The notes: a model not told the origin generated them from the letters alone. A stretch of 64,000 bases of DNA from Stenotrophomonas maltophilia (GCF_003205835.1 NZ_CP029773.1:3566501-3630500), one strand, 5' to 3'; numbered from the stretch's first letter, positions 47,418-57,296 are shown. Made by a program: numbers and translations.

Positions 47418-49001
47418 ATGTACCTGCCCCGCTCGCCCCTGCGCCATGCCGATGCCGACCCCGGCCGACCGGTGATCTGGACGGTCAGCGTCTCGCGACT
47501 GACCGGCCTGCTCGGCGACGTCATTCCCGAGTTCGACCGCCGCGCGCGCATCGAACAGATCAACCTCGGCTTCGAGGAAGCGGTGGAGGTGATCGGGCAA
47601 CGCCTGCGCCGCGAGCACTGCGATGTGGTGATTGCTGGCGGCTCCAACGCCGCCTGGCTGCGTGGCCGGCTGGATCTGCCGCTGGTGCCGATCCAGGCCA
47701 ACGGCTTCGACCTGATGGAGGCGCTGGCGCGAGCGCGACGCATCGCCGGCCGCATCGGCCTGGTCACCCACGCCAGCGACGTGCCGGTGTTCAGCAACTT
47801 CCAGCAGAGTTTCGGCCTGGATATCGAGCATCGGCGCTTCGTCACCCGCGAGGACGCGCGCGACTGCATCGCCGACCTGCGCGCCAACGGCATCGAAGTG
47901 ATCGTCGGCACCGGCATGGCCATCGACCACGCCGAACAGGCCGGCCTGCCCGGGGTGCTGCTGTATTCGGCCGACTCGGTGCGGCAGGCCTTCGAGCATG
48001 CGCTGGAACTGACCCAGACCCTGGCCCGCTCCAGCGGCAATCGGCCTACCCCACGCCGACGCCCCGCAGCGCGCGCCGACGCGCATGAACTGCTCGGCGA
48101 CAGCGAGGCGATGGCGCAGGTGCGCGCGCAGATCGCGCTCTACGCCCCACATGACAGCACCGTACTGGTCAACGGCGAAACCGGCACCGGCAAGGAACTG
48201 GTTGCGCGCCAGCTGCACGCGGCCAGCGGCCGTCGAGGCCGCTTCGTCGCGTTGAACTGCGGCGCGATCAGCGAATCGCTGCTGGAGGCGGAGCTGTTCG
48301 GCTACAGCGATGGCGCCTTCACCGGCGCACGCCGTGGCGGCCGTGTCGGCCTGGTCGAGGCGGCAGATGGCGGCACCCTGTTCCTGGACGAAATCGGCGA
48401 ACTGCCGCTGCCGCTGCAGACCCGCCTGCTGCGCGTGCTGGAAGAACGTGAAGTACTGCGCGTGGGCGCCACCGAACCGACACCGGTGGACCTGCGCGTG
48501 GTCGCCGCCACCCTGCAGTCGCTGGAGCAGCGCGCGGCGGCCGGCAGCTTCCGCCGCGACCTGTATTACCGTCTGGCCGCGCTGCGCATCGCCCTGCCCT
48601 CGCTGCGTGCGCGACGCAGTGACATCCCACTGTTGGCGCAGCACTTCTTCCGCCTGCTGCGTGGCATCGATGCGCCACTGGATGAGGATGCGCTGGCGGT
48701 GCTGACCGCCGCCAGTTGGCCAGGCAACGTGCGTGAGCTGCGTAATCTGGTGGATCGGCTGCGCATCCACTGGCAGCCCGGTGAAGGGCTGATTGATGCT
48801 GCGCGACTGCTGCAGCTGGCACCCGAACTGGTGAATGAGGGCGCCGCTGCGCTACCACTGGAAAGCAACGGCAAGCGCCCGCCGCGTGCGCAGTTGGAAA
48901 CGCTGTTGCAGGAACATCGCAATGATCGCGAGGGCATGGCGCAGTCGCTGGGCGTGTCACGCACCACGCTATGGCGCTGGCTGCGCGCGGAGGGATTGTA
49001 A
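47418..49001 (+). CDS. prpR: Propionate catabolism sigma-54-dependent activator PrpR
   Basis: A 527-residue activator in three parts: an N-terminal PrpR_N sensor domain (about 10-185), which in the family senses 2-methylcitrate; a sigma-54 AAA+ domain (about 215-445) with Walker A GETGTGKE, the contact loop GAFTGA and Walker B LFLDEIGE; and a Fis-type helix-turn-helix at the end ([20 protein letters not shown]). All key residues are present. It is divergent from prpB; the 153-bp spacer holds the sigma-54 promoter and likely binding sites. Start is the ATG at 47418, with no strong ribosome site but homology from the first residues. Confidence 0.96.
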   Translation: MYLPRSPLRHADADPGRPVIWTVSVSRLTGLLGDVIPEFDRRARIEQINLGFEEAVEVIGQRLRREHCDVVIAGGSNAAWLRGRLDLPLVPIQANGFDLMEALARARRIAGRIGLVTHASDVPVFSNFQQSFGLDIEHRRFVTREDARDCIADLRANGIEVIVGTGMAIDHAEQAGLPGVLLYSADSVRQAFEHALELTQTLARSSGNRPTPRRRPAARADAHELLGDSEAMAQVRAQIALYAPHDSTVLVNGETGTGKELVARQLHAASGRRGRFVALNCGAISESLLEAELFGYSDGAFTGARRGGRVGLVEAADGGTLFLDEIGELPLPLQTRLLRVLEEREVLRVGATEPTPVDLRVVAATLQSLEQRAAAGSFRRDLYYRLAALRIALPSLRARRSDIPLLAQHFFRLLRGIDAPLDEDALAVLTAASWPGNVRELRNLVDRLRIHWQPGEGLIDAARLLQLAPELVNEGAAALPLESNGKRPPRAQLETLLQEHRNDREGMAQSLGVSRTTLWRWLRAEGL

Positions 49002-49015
49002 CCACTCGTTGCCTG

Positions 49016-49084
49016 GTGGGTGCGAACCTTGGTTCGCACCGCTCTTCCGTCAAGCATCTCATCCACGCATGGCGTGGATCTACC
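49016..49084. repeat. Two palindromic repeats after prpR
   Basis: A GGTGCGAACC-type palindrome (49019-49040) and a GATCCACGC-type palindrome ending in CTACC (49061-49084) lie between the convergent prpR and DoxX genes. Both resemble SMAG subfamilies. Confidence 0.7.
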
Positions 49085-49137
49085 GGAACACACCAAATGC
49101 TACAGGCGCACTCCGGCTGCGCGCGGACGATGAGCAC

Positions 49138-49599
49138 TCACCGTACCCAGCGCGCCTCGATGGCGAACCGTCCACTCCCCACCGCCGCAATCCAAAGCAG
49201 CAACACCCCCAGCGGCACTTCGCTCAGGTAGAAGAACCAGCTCAGCCAATCGGGCAGGCTCAATCCCGCAGGAATGCGCGCGATGCCATCGGTCATTGCG
49301 GCCACCGCACAGATACCCGCCAGCAGCAGGGCCGAGGGGCGACTCAACAGACCCAGCACCAGCAGGCCGCCGGCGATCCATTCAATCGCGCCGAGTACCG
49401 GCGCACTGAACACCGGGAACGGAATGCCCGCATCAACCAGCGTATGCACCATGCGCTCGCGCCCCGCGTCGGTGAACACCTTGTTCCAGCCGGACACGCA
49501 GAACATCACCCCGGCGACGATGCGGGCAAGCAGTAGCAGGAAGGCTTCCACGCCGCGGCGCGGTGGAGGCACGGCAAACAGGCAACGCCAGGAGGGCAT
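49138..49599 (-). CDS. DoxX-family membrane protein
   Basis: A 153-residue protein with four hydrophobic helices. The start FLLLLARIVAGVMFCVSGWNKVF and the later PVLGAIEWIAGGLLVLGLLSRPSALLLAGICAVAAMT are typical of DoxX/SURF4-like proteins. Members are linked to redox and membrane stress, but most have no known reaction. The ATG at 49599 is chosen because upstream in-frame codons cover a SMAG cluster. It converges with prpR. Confidence 0.88.
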   Translation of the reverse strand: MPSWRCLFAVPPPRRGVEAFLLLLARIVAGVMFCVSGWNKVFTDAGRERMVHTLVDAGIPFPVFSAPVLGAIEWIAGGLLVLGLLSRPSALLLAGICAVAAMTDGIARIPAGLSLPDWLSWFFYLSEVPLGVLLLWIAAVGSGRFAIEARWVR

Positions 49600-49694
49600 G
49601 GCAATTCCGGAAGTCGAGGGCATCCAGCCGAGTGTGCAGGTCACTGGCCTGCTCGCAGATGAAGCGAACCCGTCGGTTCGCGACAATCTGCTCC

Positions 49695-49797
49695 TGTAGC
49701 GTCGATCCATGCTCGACTGCTTTTCGTACCGGAGCAACAGCAGTCGAGCATGGCTCGACACTACGGGAGCATCGCCAACCAAGGTTGGCGGCTACCG
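49695..49797. repeat. SMAG-type cluster at the end of the aac(6') gene
   Basis: A GTAG-headed TCGAGCATGGCTCGA-type inverted pair (49695-49763) is followed by a CCAACCAAGGTTGG palindrome ending in CTACC (49773-49797). The GTAG head of the last copy, read on the minus strand, supplies the TAG stop codon of the acetyltransferase gene. Confidence 0.85.
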
Positions 49798-50259
49798 GGG
49801 CAGCTCGGCATCCAACGCCATGCGGAAATACACGACGCGCTCGGTTTCCTCGAAGCCACACGCGCGATGCGCGGCGTGCGCCTGTACGTCTTCCATGCGA
49901 CTGTCAGAGGCCAGCTCGCTGCAGCCGGCTGCGCGCGTCCACGCCTGCACTGCCGCCAGCAGAGCGCGGCCCACGGCGTGGCCCTGCCACGGCGGCTGCA
50001 CGTACCAGCCTTCCAGGAAGCCGACTGGCGAAGACTCGGTGCCATTCACGTAGTCATGACGCAGGCGTACTTCGGCAAAGCCCACCGCTTCGCCACCGGC
50101 CAGACAAGCGAGGAATACCGCGCCTTCGGCATCGGCCAGCGACTCCGCCAGTTCCTCCAGCGGATCATCGGCATCGGGCCACAGGCCCAGCCGCAACTGC
50201 GCCCACGCGGCCGCATCGGCCGGCGTGGCCTGGCGGATCGTGGGCGCGCTGTCGATCAC
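49792..50259 (-). CDS. aac(6'): Aminoglycoside 6'-N-acetyltransferase, AAC(6')-Iz-like (GNAT family)
   Basis: A 155-residue GNAT enzyme. The start [22 protein letters not shown], the acetyl-CoA loop region [23 protein letters not shown], and the C-terminal [31 protein letters not shown] match the AAC(6')-I group, and from memory are close to the intrinsic S. maltophilia AAC(6')-Iz. Such enzymes acetylate the 6'-amino group of tobramycin, amikacin and netilmicin, conferring resistance. The start overlaps the pdxH stop by 4 bp (ATGA), so translation is coupled to a housekeeping gene. The stop codon lies in the GTAG head of a SMAG repeat. The second Gly of the usual QGxGVG acetyl-CoA loop is Ala here (HAVG). 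The exact allele cannot be named by eye. Confidence 0.92.
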   Translation of the reverse strand: MIDSAPTIRQATPADAAAWAQLRLGLWPDADDPLEELAESLADAEGAVFLACLAGGEAVGFAEVRLRHDYVNGTESSPVGFLEGWYVQPPWQGHAVGRALLAAVQAWTRAAGCSELASDSRMEDVQAHAAHRACGFEETERVVYFRMALDAELPR

Positions 50260-50855
50260 GGGTACAGCAGGCGCTTGCTCCAGCGCCCTTCGGCACCGGC
50301 TTCATAGCACCAGCGTTCGTGCAGGCGGAACTGCGCGCCGTACCAGAACTCGATGCGGTCAGGCACCACGCGCAGGCCGCTCCAGCCGTCCGGGCGCGGC
50401 ACGTCCTTGCCCTCGAAGCGGGTTTCGATCTCGGCCACGCGCGCGTCGAATTCCTCGCGCGTCGCCAACGTCTTCGACTGCTGCGAGGCCCAGGCGCCGA
50501 TCTGGCTCATGCGCGGGCGGCTGGCGAAATAGGCATCGGCCTCGGCGTCGGCAACCTGCTCGACACGGCCTTCGATGCGCACCTGGATGCCGGCCTCGCG
50601 CAGGCTGCGCCACAGGAACAGCAGCGCGGCCTGCGGATTGGCCTGCAGCTCCTGGCCCTTGTGGCTGTCCAGGTGGGTGTAGAAGACGAAGCCACGCTCG
50701 TCGAAGGCCTTCAGCAGCACGGTGCGCGCCGAGGGACGGCCCTGCGTATCGGCGGTGGCCACGGTCATCGCGTTCGGCTCGACCTCGCGGCTCTGTTTGG
50801 CCTCTTCGAACAGGCCGGCAAACGTGGACAGGGCTTCGGCGTACAGGTCGCTCAT
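50256..50855 (-). CDS. pdxH: Pyridoxamine 5'-phosphate oxidase
   Basis: A 199-residue FMN enzyme that oxidises pyridoxine or pyridoxamine phosphate to pyridoxal phosphate. The FMN-binding region ([28 protein letters not shown]) and the substrate-side end ([24 protein letters not shown], with final RLLYP) are intact. Its last codon overlaps the start of the aac(6') gene. The next gene upstream is divergent (glycerate-kinase-like), with a 40-bp spacer that must contain promoters for both. Confidence 0.97.
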   Translation of the reverse strand: MSDLYAEALSTFAGLFEEAKQSREVEPNAMTVATADTQGRPSARTVLLKAFDERGFVFYTHLDSHKGQELQANPQAALLFLWRSLREAGIQVRIEGRVEQVADAEADAYFASRPRMSQIGAWASQQSKTLATREEFDARVAEIETRFEGKDVPRPDGWSGLRVVPDRIEFWYGAQFRLHERWCYEAGAEGRWSKRLLYP

Positions 50856-50895
50856 GATTGCGTTCTTCTCACACGGATTGGGCTATTGTGGCTGC

Positions 50896-51723
50896 ATGGC
50901 CGCTGCTGCGTATATGCCCCAGGTGAAAGGATTCCCCGAAACATTGGCCGAACAGGCGCTGGATGATGCGCTGGGCAGCGGTGCAGCGGTTCCAGTATTG
51001 GCGATCAGCGGCCTGCAGGGGAGCGGCAAATCGACGCTGGCCGCGCAGGTGGTGGCGCGCGCCCAGGCACGCGGCCTGAACGCGGCCACGCTGTCGATCG
51101 ATGACGTCTACCTCACCCGTGCACAGCGCCAGCGACTGGCCCGCCAGGTGCATCCGCTGCTGATCACTCGCGGCCCGCCCGGCACCCACGACCTGCCGCT
51201 GGCCCATGCCGTGCTGGACGCGGTGGCCGCACGCCAGCCCTTCGCCATGCCGCGCTTCGACAAGCTGGCCGACGAACGCCTGCCCGAAGCGCAATGGCCG
51301 CAGCTGCAACAAACGCTGGACCTGCTGGTATTCGAAGGCTGGTTCCTGGGCACGCCCGCGCAGGACGACGACGCGCTGGACAGCCCGCTGAACGCGCTGG
51401 AACGCGAGGCCGACGCCGATGGCCGATGGCGTCGCTGGTGCAACCAGGCGCTGGCCCGAGACTACCCGGCGCTGTGGCAGCGCTGCGACCGCCTGTGGTT
51501 CCTGCAGCCACCGGATTTTTCGGTGGTACCGCGCTGGCGCTGGCAGCAGGAACAGAACCTGCAGGCCGCGCAGCCGGGCCGGCACGGCATGAGCCGGCCA
51601 CAGCTGGAGCGCTTCGTGCAGTACTACGAGCGGGTCAGCCGGCAGGCACTGCACGCCCTGCCCGCCTTGGCCGACCACGTGGTGGTGCTGGACGGCCAGC
51701 GCCAGGTACAGGACGTGCGCTGA
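50896..51723 (+). CDS. P-loop kinase of the D-glycerate 3-kinase (GLYK) type
   Basis: A 275-residue nucleotide-binding enzyme. The Walker A motif GLQGSGKST is near residues 39-47, followed by LSIDDVYLTRAQRQRLAR, HPLLITRGPPGTHDL, FDKLADERLP and FEGWFLG, all features of the plant-type glycerate kinase/YggC-like family. The expected reaction is phosphorylation of D-glycerate to 3-phosphoglycerate. Start is the ATG at 50896; an ATG six codons later is possible. It is divergent from pdxH and converges with the dodecin gene 6 bp away. Confidence 0.87.
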   Translation: MAAAAYMPQVKGFPETLAEQALDDALGSGAAVPVLAISGLQGSGKSTLAAQVVARAQARGLNAATLSIDDVYLTRAQRQRLARQVHPLLITRGPPGTHDLPLAHAVLDAVAARQPFAMPRFDKLADERLPEAQWPQLQQTLDLLVFEGWFLGTPAQDDDALDSPLNALEREADADGRWRRWCNQALARDYPALWQRCDRLWFLQPPDFSVVPRWRWQQEQNLQAAQPGRHGMSRPQLERFVQYYERVSRQALHALPALADHVVVLDGQRQVQDVR

Positions 51724-51729
51724 GCGCGC

Positions 51730-51933
51730 CTATTCCACCAGGAACGTCACCCGCAGGTTGACCCGCCATTCGGTGATCTCGCCGCTGCCATTGGTGACCA
51801 CCTTGGTCTCGTTCACCCAGGCGCCCTGGATGCCCTTGACCGTCTCGGAGACCTTCTTCAGCCCGCTGCGCACGGCGTCTTCCACGCTCTTCGGCGAGGA
51901 GGCGGTGATTTCGATGACCTTGGCGACCGTCAT
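51730..51933 (-). CDS. Dodecin, flavin-binding storage protein
   Basis: A 67-residue protein. It begins VAKVIEITASSPKSVEDAVRSGLKKVSETVKGIQGAWV and ends in the strand EWRVNLRVTFLVE, the whole dodecin sequence pattern with the Trp that stacks on the flavin (W at position 37). Dodecins form 12-mers that hold riboflavin or FMN and protect the cell from free flavins. The ATG at 51933 is chosen; the open frame upstream is outside the family. It converges with the glycerate-kinase-like gene and is divergent from aroK. Confidence 0.95.
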   Translation of the reverse strand: MTVAKVIEITASSPKSVEDAVRSGLKKVSETVKGIQGAWVNETKVVTNGSGEITEWRVNLRVTFLVE

Positions 51934-52031
51934 GGCCTGTACTCCGGCTGGCGCGGGAGACCCCGCAGGAACGCCTACCCTGACGTGAAGAACGTAAAGG
52001 CCGGGGCACGGAGGTGTTAGCATCAGAGGGC

Positions 52032-52574
52032 ATGAATCCTGCTCCGAACCTGATCCTGATCGGCCCGATGGGCGCCGGCAAAACCTGCATCGGCCGCCGC
52101 CTGGCCGAGCGCTTCACGCTGGACTTCGTCGATGTCGACCAGGCCATCGTCGATGCCGCCGGCGCCAGCATTCCGACCCTCTTCGAGCACTCCGGCGAAG
52201 CCGGCTTCCGCAGCCATGAACGCGAGGCGCTTGCGCGCGTGCTGGAAGGCCGTAACCAGCTGGTCTCCACCGGTGGCGGCGCGGTGCTGGATCCCGGCAA
52301 CCGTGCACTGATCGCCCGGCGTGGCTTCGTGGTCTACCTGCGGGTCAGCGTGGCCGCGCAGCTGGAACGCCTGGCCCGCGACAAGGGCCGGCCGCTGCTG
52401 CAACGCCCGGACCGCGAGCAGGTGCTGCACGATCTGGCTGCTCACCGCGACCCGCTGTACCGCGAACTGGCCGACCTCACCCTCGATACCGACCCGTATA
52501 CCGCTGCCGACGCGACCGCCCACCTGGTGGTCAAGCTGGCCACGCAATGGCAGCGCCAGGACCTGACCGCATGA
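52032..52574 (+). CDS. aroK: Shikimate kinase
   Basis: A 180-residue kinase that phosphorylates shikimate at O3 in aromatic amino-acid synthesis. Walker A GPMGAGKT is near residues 10-17, followed by [22 protein letters not shown] with the substrate Arg, and STGGGAVLD. The lid region has [20 protein letters not shown] precedes the ATG at 52032; an ATG 18 bp upstream is less likely. Its stop codon overlaps the aroB start by 4 bp. Confidence 0.96.
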   Translation: MNPAPNLILIGPMGAGKTCIGRRLAERFTLDFVDVDQAIVDAAGASIPTLFEHSGEAGFRSHEREALARVLEGRNQLVSTGGGAVLDPGNRALIARRGFVVYLRVSVAAQLERLARDKGRPLLQRPDREQVLHDLAAHRDPLYRELADLTLDTDPYTAADATAHLVVKLATQWQRQDLTA

Positions 52575-53683
52575 CTCCCCCCGCCCTGCTGCAGGTCGCC
52601 GTTGGCGGCGACCGCCCTTACTCCATCACCATCGGCGCCGGTGCCCAGGCCGACGGCGCTGCGCTGGCCTCGCACGTTCGCGGCCGCCACGTGCTGCTGC
52701 TCAGCGACAGCGAAGTGGCTCCGCGCTACCTGGCCGCCGTGAAGCAGACACTGTTGGCCGCACGCCCCGACCTGATCGTCGGCGAGCACGTCCTGGCCGC
52801 CGGCGAAGCCTCCAAGACCCTGGCCGAATTCGGCCGCGCGATCGAAGCGCTGGCCGCGCTCGGCGCCACCCGCGACGCCTGCGTGTTCGCCCTCGGCGGC
52901 GGCGTGGTCGGTGACCTCGCCGGTTTCGCCGCCGCCTGCTGGATGCGCGGCGTGGACTGCGTGCAGCTGCCGACCACCCTGTTGGCGATGGTTGATTCAT
53001 CGGTGGGCGGCAAGACCGCGGTCGACATTCCGGCCGGCAAGAACCTGGTCGGCGCGTTCCATCCGCCGCGCGCGGTGATCGCCGATACCCGCGTGCTGGC
53101 CACCCTGCCGCCGCGCGAGCTGCGCGCCGGCCTGGCCGAAGTGGTGAAGTACGGCGCGCTGGGCGATGCGGTGTTCTTCGAATGGCTGCAGCAACACGCC
53201 GGGGCGCTGCTGGCCGGCGAGGATGCGGTGCTGGCCGAGGCAATTGCACGCAGCTGCCGGCACAAAGCCGCCATCGTCGAACGCGATCCGTTCGAGAAGG
53301 GGGAGCGTGCCCTGCTCAACCTGGGACACACCTTCGGCCACGCCATCGAGACCGAACAGGGCTATTCCGCCCCGGGCCGTGATGCGCTGAACCATGGCGA
53401 GGCGGTGGCGGTGGGCATGGTCCTGGCGGCAAAGCTGTCCACCGACCTCGGCCTGGCCGACGATGCCGACCGCGTGCGCCTGCAGGCACTGCTGGAGCGT
53501 CTGGGCCTGCCGGTGACGATCCCCGCAGGACTGGACCCGCAGGCCTTGCTCGGCCGCATGCGGCTGGACAAGAAGAACGTGGCCGGCCGCCTGCGCCTGG
53601 TGCTGTGGCGCGGCATGGGCCGCGCCGAAGTGGTGCCGGACGTGGATGAGGCGGCGGTGCTGAAGGTGCTGGGCGCGGGCTGA
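52571..53683 (+). CDS. aroB: 3-dehydroquinate synthase
   Basis: A 370-residue enzyme that makes 3-dehydroquinate from DAHP with NAD and a metal ion. The NAD-binding motif [15 protein letters not shown], the [19 protein letters not shown] segment, and the metal ligands in [24 protein letters not shown] and [11 protein letters not shown] are in place. It is translationally coupled to aroK (ATGA overlap), the common aroK-aroB order. A SMAG cluster follows, with no other clear terminator. Confidence 0.97.
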   Translation: MTPPALLQVAVGGDRPYSITIGAGAQADGAALASHVRGRHVLLLSDSEVAPRYLAAVKQTLLAARPDLIVGEHVLAAGEASKTLAEFGRAIEALAALGATRDACVFALGGGVVGDLAGFAAACWMRGVDCVQLPTTLLAMVDSSVGGKTAVDIPAGKNLVGAFHPPRAVIADTRVLATLPPRELRAGLAEVVKYGALGDAVFFEWLQQHAGALLAGEDAVLAEAIARSCRHKAAIVERDPFEKGERALLNLGHTFGHAIETEQGYSAPGRDALNHGEAVAVGMVLAAKLSTDLGLADDADRVRLQALLERLGLPVTIPAGLDPQALLGRMRLDKKNVAGRLRLVLWRGMGRAEVVPDVDEAAVLKVLGAG

Positions 53684-53698
53684 CCGTATCCGGGGTCC

Positions 53699-53803
53699 GG
53701 TAGTGCCGGCCGCTGGCCGGCAACTTCAGCAAACGGGGAAGCCGGCCAGCGGCCGGCACTACCGGGCTGCGCGGCAGGATTGCCGGCCAACGGCCGGTAC
53801 GAC
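53699..53803. repeat. Cluster of three SMAG repeats
   Basis: A head-to-head pair of GTAG-type GC palindromes (53699-53763) is followed by a third copy with a GTCG head, on the other strand (53782-53803). They fill the gap between aroB and the WGR gene. Confidence 0.85.
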
Positions 53804-53847
53804 CGCGTTGCGGCCGGGGTCACCCTGGCCCCGCTACAATCGGCGCC

Positions 53848-54087
53848 ATGCACGTCTACCTGCAACATCCCGACGCCGGTGCGCAGGCACCGCGCTTCCT
53901 GCGCCTGAGCCTGCAGCCGGATCTGTTCGGCGGCTGGGAACTGCTGCGCGAGAGCGGCCGCGTCGGCAGCCGCTCGCAGCTGCGGCGCGAGCTGTTCCTG
54001 CAGGCCGACGAAGCCCGCCACGCCTTCGAGAAGGCCCGCGATGCCGAACTGCATCGCGGCTTCCAGATCCTTTCGCACGGCGACTGA
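53848..54087 (+). CDS. Small WGR-domain-like protein
   Basis: A 79-residue protein. It reads as a lone WGR-type domain: [29 protein letters not shown], where the [14 protein letters not shown] core stands for the W-G-R strand pattern, then a helix with [21 protein letters not shown] domains occur in DNA-repair and PARP proteins, and in bacteria as stand-alone proteins of unknown role. The start is the ATG at 53848. It lies 34 bp upstream of hemE and may be cotranscribed. Confidence 0.78.
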   Translation: MHVYLQHPDAGAQAPRFLRLSLQPDLFGGWELLRESGRVGSRSQLRRELFLQADEARHAFEKARDAELHRGFQILSHGD

Positions 54088-54121
54088 CGCCGCTGCCTCA
54101 TTCGCCCAAGGAATGCCCATC

Positions 54122-55195
54122 GTGACCAGCCCTCTCCGCAACGATCGCCTGCTGCGCGCCCTGCGCCGCGAACCGGTGGACTGCACCCCCGTCTGGCTGA
54201 TGCGCCAGGCCGGACGCTACCTGCCGGAGTACCGCGCGACCCGGGCCAAGGCCGGCAGCTTCCTGGCCATGGCCAAGAATCCGGAGATTGCCTGCGAGGT
54301 CACCCTGCAGCCGCTGCGCCGCTTCCCGCTGGATGCGGCCATCCTGTTCTCGGACATCCTCACCATTCCCGATGCGATGGGGCTGGAGCTGTACTTCGTC
54401 GAAGGCGAAGGCCCGAAGTTCCGCCACCCAGTGCGTGATGAAGCGGCCATCGCCAAGCTGGCGGTGCCGGACATGGAACAGGACCTGGGCTACGTGATGG
54501 ACGCGGTGCGCCTGATCCGCCGTGAGCTGGACGGCCAGGTGCCGCTGATCGGTTTCTCCGGCAGCCCGTGGACGCTGGCCTGCTACATGGTGGAAGGCGG
54601 CGGCAGCAAGGACTTCGCGCGGATCAAGGCGATGGCACTGAACCATCCGCAGGCCCTGCACCGCCTGCTGGAGGTCACCACCGAGGCGGTGATCGCCTAT
54701 CTCGGCGCGCAGCGCGCGGCCGGCGCACAGGCCCTGCAGGTGTTCGATACCTGGGGCGGCGTGCTGTCGCCGTCGATGTACCGCGAGTTCTCGCTGCGCT
54801 ACCTGCAGCGCATCGCCGAGGGCCTGGAGCGCGGCGAAGGCAACGAGCGCACGCCGCTGATCCTGTTCGGCAAGGGCACCGGCCTGCACCTGGAAGCGCT
54901 GTCGCAGACCGGTGCCGATGCGCTGGGCCTGGACTGGACGCTGGACCTGGACGAGGCGATGCGCCGCACCGGTGGCCGCGTCGCCCTGCAGGGCAACCTC
55001 GACCCGACCACGTTGTACGCCTCGCCGGATGCGATCGCCGCCGCTGCAGCACGCGTGCTCGACACCTATGCCGCCGGCAACGGTGGTTCGCGCGAGGGCC
55101 ATGTGTTCAACCTCGGCCACGGCATGTCGCCGGACATGGACCCGGCGCACGTGCAGGTGCTGGTCGACGCGGTGCACGCGCACAGCCAGCGCTGA
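54122..55195 (+). CDS. hemE: Uroporphyrinogen decarboxylase
   Basis: A 357-residue heme-pathway enzyme that decarboxylates uroporphyrinogen III to coproporphyrinogen III. The N-terminal signature [31 protein letters not shown] and [16 protein letters not shown] are present, and the late [15 protein letters not shown] is complete. The ribosome site AAGGA (54108-54112) sits one base from an ATG at 54113, too near, but nine bases from the GTG at 54122, so the GTG is the more likely start. Confidence 0.97.
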   Translation: MTSPLRNDRLLRALRREPVDCTPVWLMRQAGRYLPEYRATRAKAGSFLAMAKNPEIACEVTLQPLRRFPLDAAILFSDILTIPDAMGLELYFVEGEGPKFRHPVRDEAAIAKLAVPDMEQDLGYVMDAVRLIRRELDGQVPLIGFSGSPWTLACYMVEGGGSKDFARIKAMALNHPQALHRLLEVTTEAVIAYLGAQRAAGAQALQVFDTWGGVLSPSMYREFSLRYLQRIAEGLERGEGNERTPLILFGKGTGLHLEALSQTGADALGLDWTLDLDEAMRRTGGRVALQGNLDPTTLYASPDAIAAAAARVLDTYAAGNGGSREGHVFNLGHGMSPDMDPAHVQVLVDAVHAHSQR

Positions 55196-55254
55196 ACAAT
55201 GCCCATGCGGTTGCGGCGCGATGTTGATCGCGCCGTGACCCGCAGTGCGCGATC

Positions 55255-56697
55255 ATGGCGTCCCCCACGCTGCACCGGCCGCACCCCATGTCCACATCGC
55301 CATCGACCTACAACCGCCAGCGCCCCCTGCTGTGGCTGGTTTCGTTGGCGATCTTCATGCAGATGCTGGACTCGACCATCGTCAACACGGCCTTGCCGGC
55401 GATGGCGGCCAGCCTGGGCGAGAGCCCGCTGCAGATGCAGTCGGTGGTGTTCAGCTACGCGCTGGCAGTGGCCACCTTCATTCCCGCCTCCGGCTGGATC
55501 GCCGACCGCTACGGCACCCGCCGTACCTTCCTGGTGGCGATCATCCTGTTCACCCTCGGCTCGCTGGCCTGCGCGCTGGCCCAGCACCTGCACCAGCTGG
55601 TCGGTGCGCGCGTGCTGCAGGGCATCGGCGGTGCGATGCTGCTGCCGGTCGGTCGCCTGGCGGTGATGCGTTCGGTACCGCGTGAGGATTTCCTGCGCGC
55701 GATGAGCTTCATCGCCATCCCGGCCCTGGTCGGCCCGTTGATCGGCCCGACACTGGGCGGCTGGCTGGTCGAGATCGCGTCGTGGCACTGGGTGTTCCTG
55801 ATCAACCTGCCAATCGGCGTGATCGGTTTCATCGCTGCGATGAAGATCATGCCCGACCACTACGCCAGCCATCGCACCCGTTTCGACCTGCGCGGCTACA
55901 TCATGCTGGCCTTCGCGATGGTGGTGCTGTCGTTGGCACTGGACGGCATCTCCGGGCTCGGAACGCCACATGCGCTGGTGATGCTGATGACCGTGGCTGG
56001 CCTGGCCGCGCTGGTCGGTTACTGGCTGCATGCCGCCAACTCCACCGCACCCTTGTTCTCGCTGGCCCTGTTCCGCGTGCCCAGCTACCGCATCGGCATC
56101 CTCGGCAACCTGTTCTCGCGCATCGGCAGCAGCGCCATGCCGATGCTGATCCCGCTGCTGCTGCAGGTCGGCCTCGGCCTGGGCCCGATGAATGCCGGCC
56201 TGATGATGGTGCCGGTGGCGGCGGCCGGCATGGTGTCGAAGAAGCTGGCGGTGAAGCTGGTCGAGCGCTACGGCTACCGCCGCGTGCTGATGGTCAACAC
56301 CGTGCTGGTGGGCCTGGCGATGGCCAGCTTCATCCTGATGACACCCGGCCAGCATCTGGCCTGGCGCCTGCTGCAGCTGGCGTTCTTCGGCGCGGTCAAT
56401 TCACTGCAGTTCACCGTGATGAACACCGTGACGCTGCGGGATCTGGACCGCGAGTTCGCCAGTTCCGGCAACAGCCTGCTGTCGATGGTGATGATGCTGG
56501 CCGCCGGTTTCGGCGCCGCGGCCGCCGGCAGCCTGCTGGCCGCATTCGGCAATCACCTGGACAGCAACAGCGCGACCGCCGCGCTGCACGCCACCTTCCT
56601 GTGCGTGGGCGCGATCACCCTGACCTCGACGATGATCTTCTGGCAGCTGCCGGACACCAAGCCCGAACCACGGCAGGTCGAGCACGTCGCGGAGTGA
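55255..56697 (+). CDS. DHA2-type MFS efflux transporter (MdtD-like)
   Basis: A 480-residue transporter with 14 predicted hydrophobic helices. The motif D1 DSTIVNTALPAMA in the first helix, the motif A region GWIADRYGTRRTFL and the motif C-like ALVGPLIGPTLGGWL are typical of the DHA2 drug/proton antiporter family; the closest look is E. coli MdtD. Substrate is unknown. Two starts are possible, ATG 55255 and ATG 55288; neither has a clear ribosome site. It converges with the hybrid kinase gene, with a composite repeat in between. Confidence 0.9.
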   Translation: MASPTLHRPHPMSTSPSTYNRQRPLLWLVSLAIFMQMLDSTIVNTALPAMAASLGESPLQMQSVVFSYALAVATFIPASGWIADRYGTRRTFLVAIILFTLGSLACALAQHLHQLVGARVLQGIGGAMLLPVGRLAVMRSVPREDFLRAMSFIAIPALVGPLIGPTLGGWLVEIASWHWVFLINLPIGVIGFIAAMKIMPDHYASHRTRFDLRGYIMLAFAMVVLSLALDGISGLGTPHALVMLMTVAGLAALVGYWLHAANSTAPLFSLALFRVPSYRIGILGNLFSRIGSSAMPMLIPLLLQVGLGLGPMNAGLMMVPVAAAGMVSKKLAVKLVERYGYRRVLMVNTVLVGLAMASFILMTPGQHLAWRLLQLAFFGAVNSLQFTVMNTVTLRDLDREFASSGNSLLSMVMMLAAGFGAAAAGSLLAAFGNHLDSNSATAALHATFLCVGAITLTSTMIFWQLPDTKPEPRQVEHVAE

Positions 56698-56701
56698 GGC
56701 G

Positions 56702-57290
56702 GTTCGGCAGGGTTGCACCCTGCACCCGCAGAGGCCGAAGCCGAAGCGACAGCGAGCATTCCGTGGGATGGCGCGGCGGTGTGGGCTTGCAGGACACGCC
56801 GTAAACCCGTCCATGGGGGCTCGATGGCGCCATCCATGGCGCCAACGGTCCTGCAAGCCCACACCGCCCCACCTCTGACAGGTTCACGCGGCTGTGGGTA
56901 ACGGCGACTGTTGGAACGCGCGGTTGTTGGTAGGTGTCGACCTTGGTCGACACATCTGTCAGATATCGAATTCCAGATTGGGGTCAGAGCCCGTTGCGCA
57001 GCAACGGGATCCGACCCCGTGCTCCGACAGATCGCGGAAAACTGTCGAAGGCGGGGTGGGTCCGGTGGCGGGAGTGTCCGCGGCATGGGTCCGAGGCATG
57101 CCTCGGGCGGGTTGGGCAGGATGCCCAGCCCCGGTCTTGCCGTGTGCGCAGGACAGCGCACACGAGCAAGCCGCGGCCAAGCCCCAGGGACGGGTTTACG
57201 GCGTCTCCCGCCACCGGACCCACCCCGCCATCCCGCGGATTGCACGCTTTTGACGTTGATTCTGCAGGTGCAGGGCTGCAAGCCCCGCAA
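56702..57290. repeat. Composite nested inverted-repeat module, copy 2 (reverse order)
   Basis: This 599-bp gap between the convergent MFS and hybrid kinase genes has no credible gene. It holds the same elements as the module at 7.8-8.4 kb but in the order D-C-B-A and inverted. D has perfect 21-bp arms at 56775-56795 and 56848-56868. C is at 56934-56953 and here has a GTAG head. B is at 56980-57018 (16/18). A has perfect 24-bp arms at 57051-57074 and 57205-57228, with an extra hairpin-bearing stretch of about 80 bp in its loop. The outer hairpins lie at 56707-56725 and 57270-57290, next to six-base-rhythm tracts. Confidence 0.85.
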
Positions 57291-57296
57291 TAAACC

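Noticed and set aside
57051..57228. Element A of the second module as an insertion-sequence remnant with terminal inverted repeats
   Set aside because: No transposase fragment and no target duplication are visible, and the arms lie too close together. It fits a structured repeat better.
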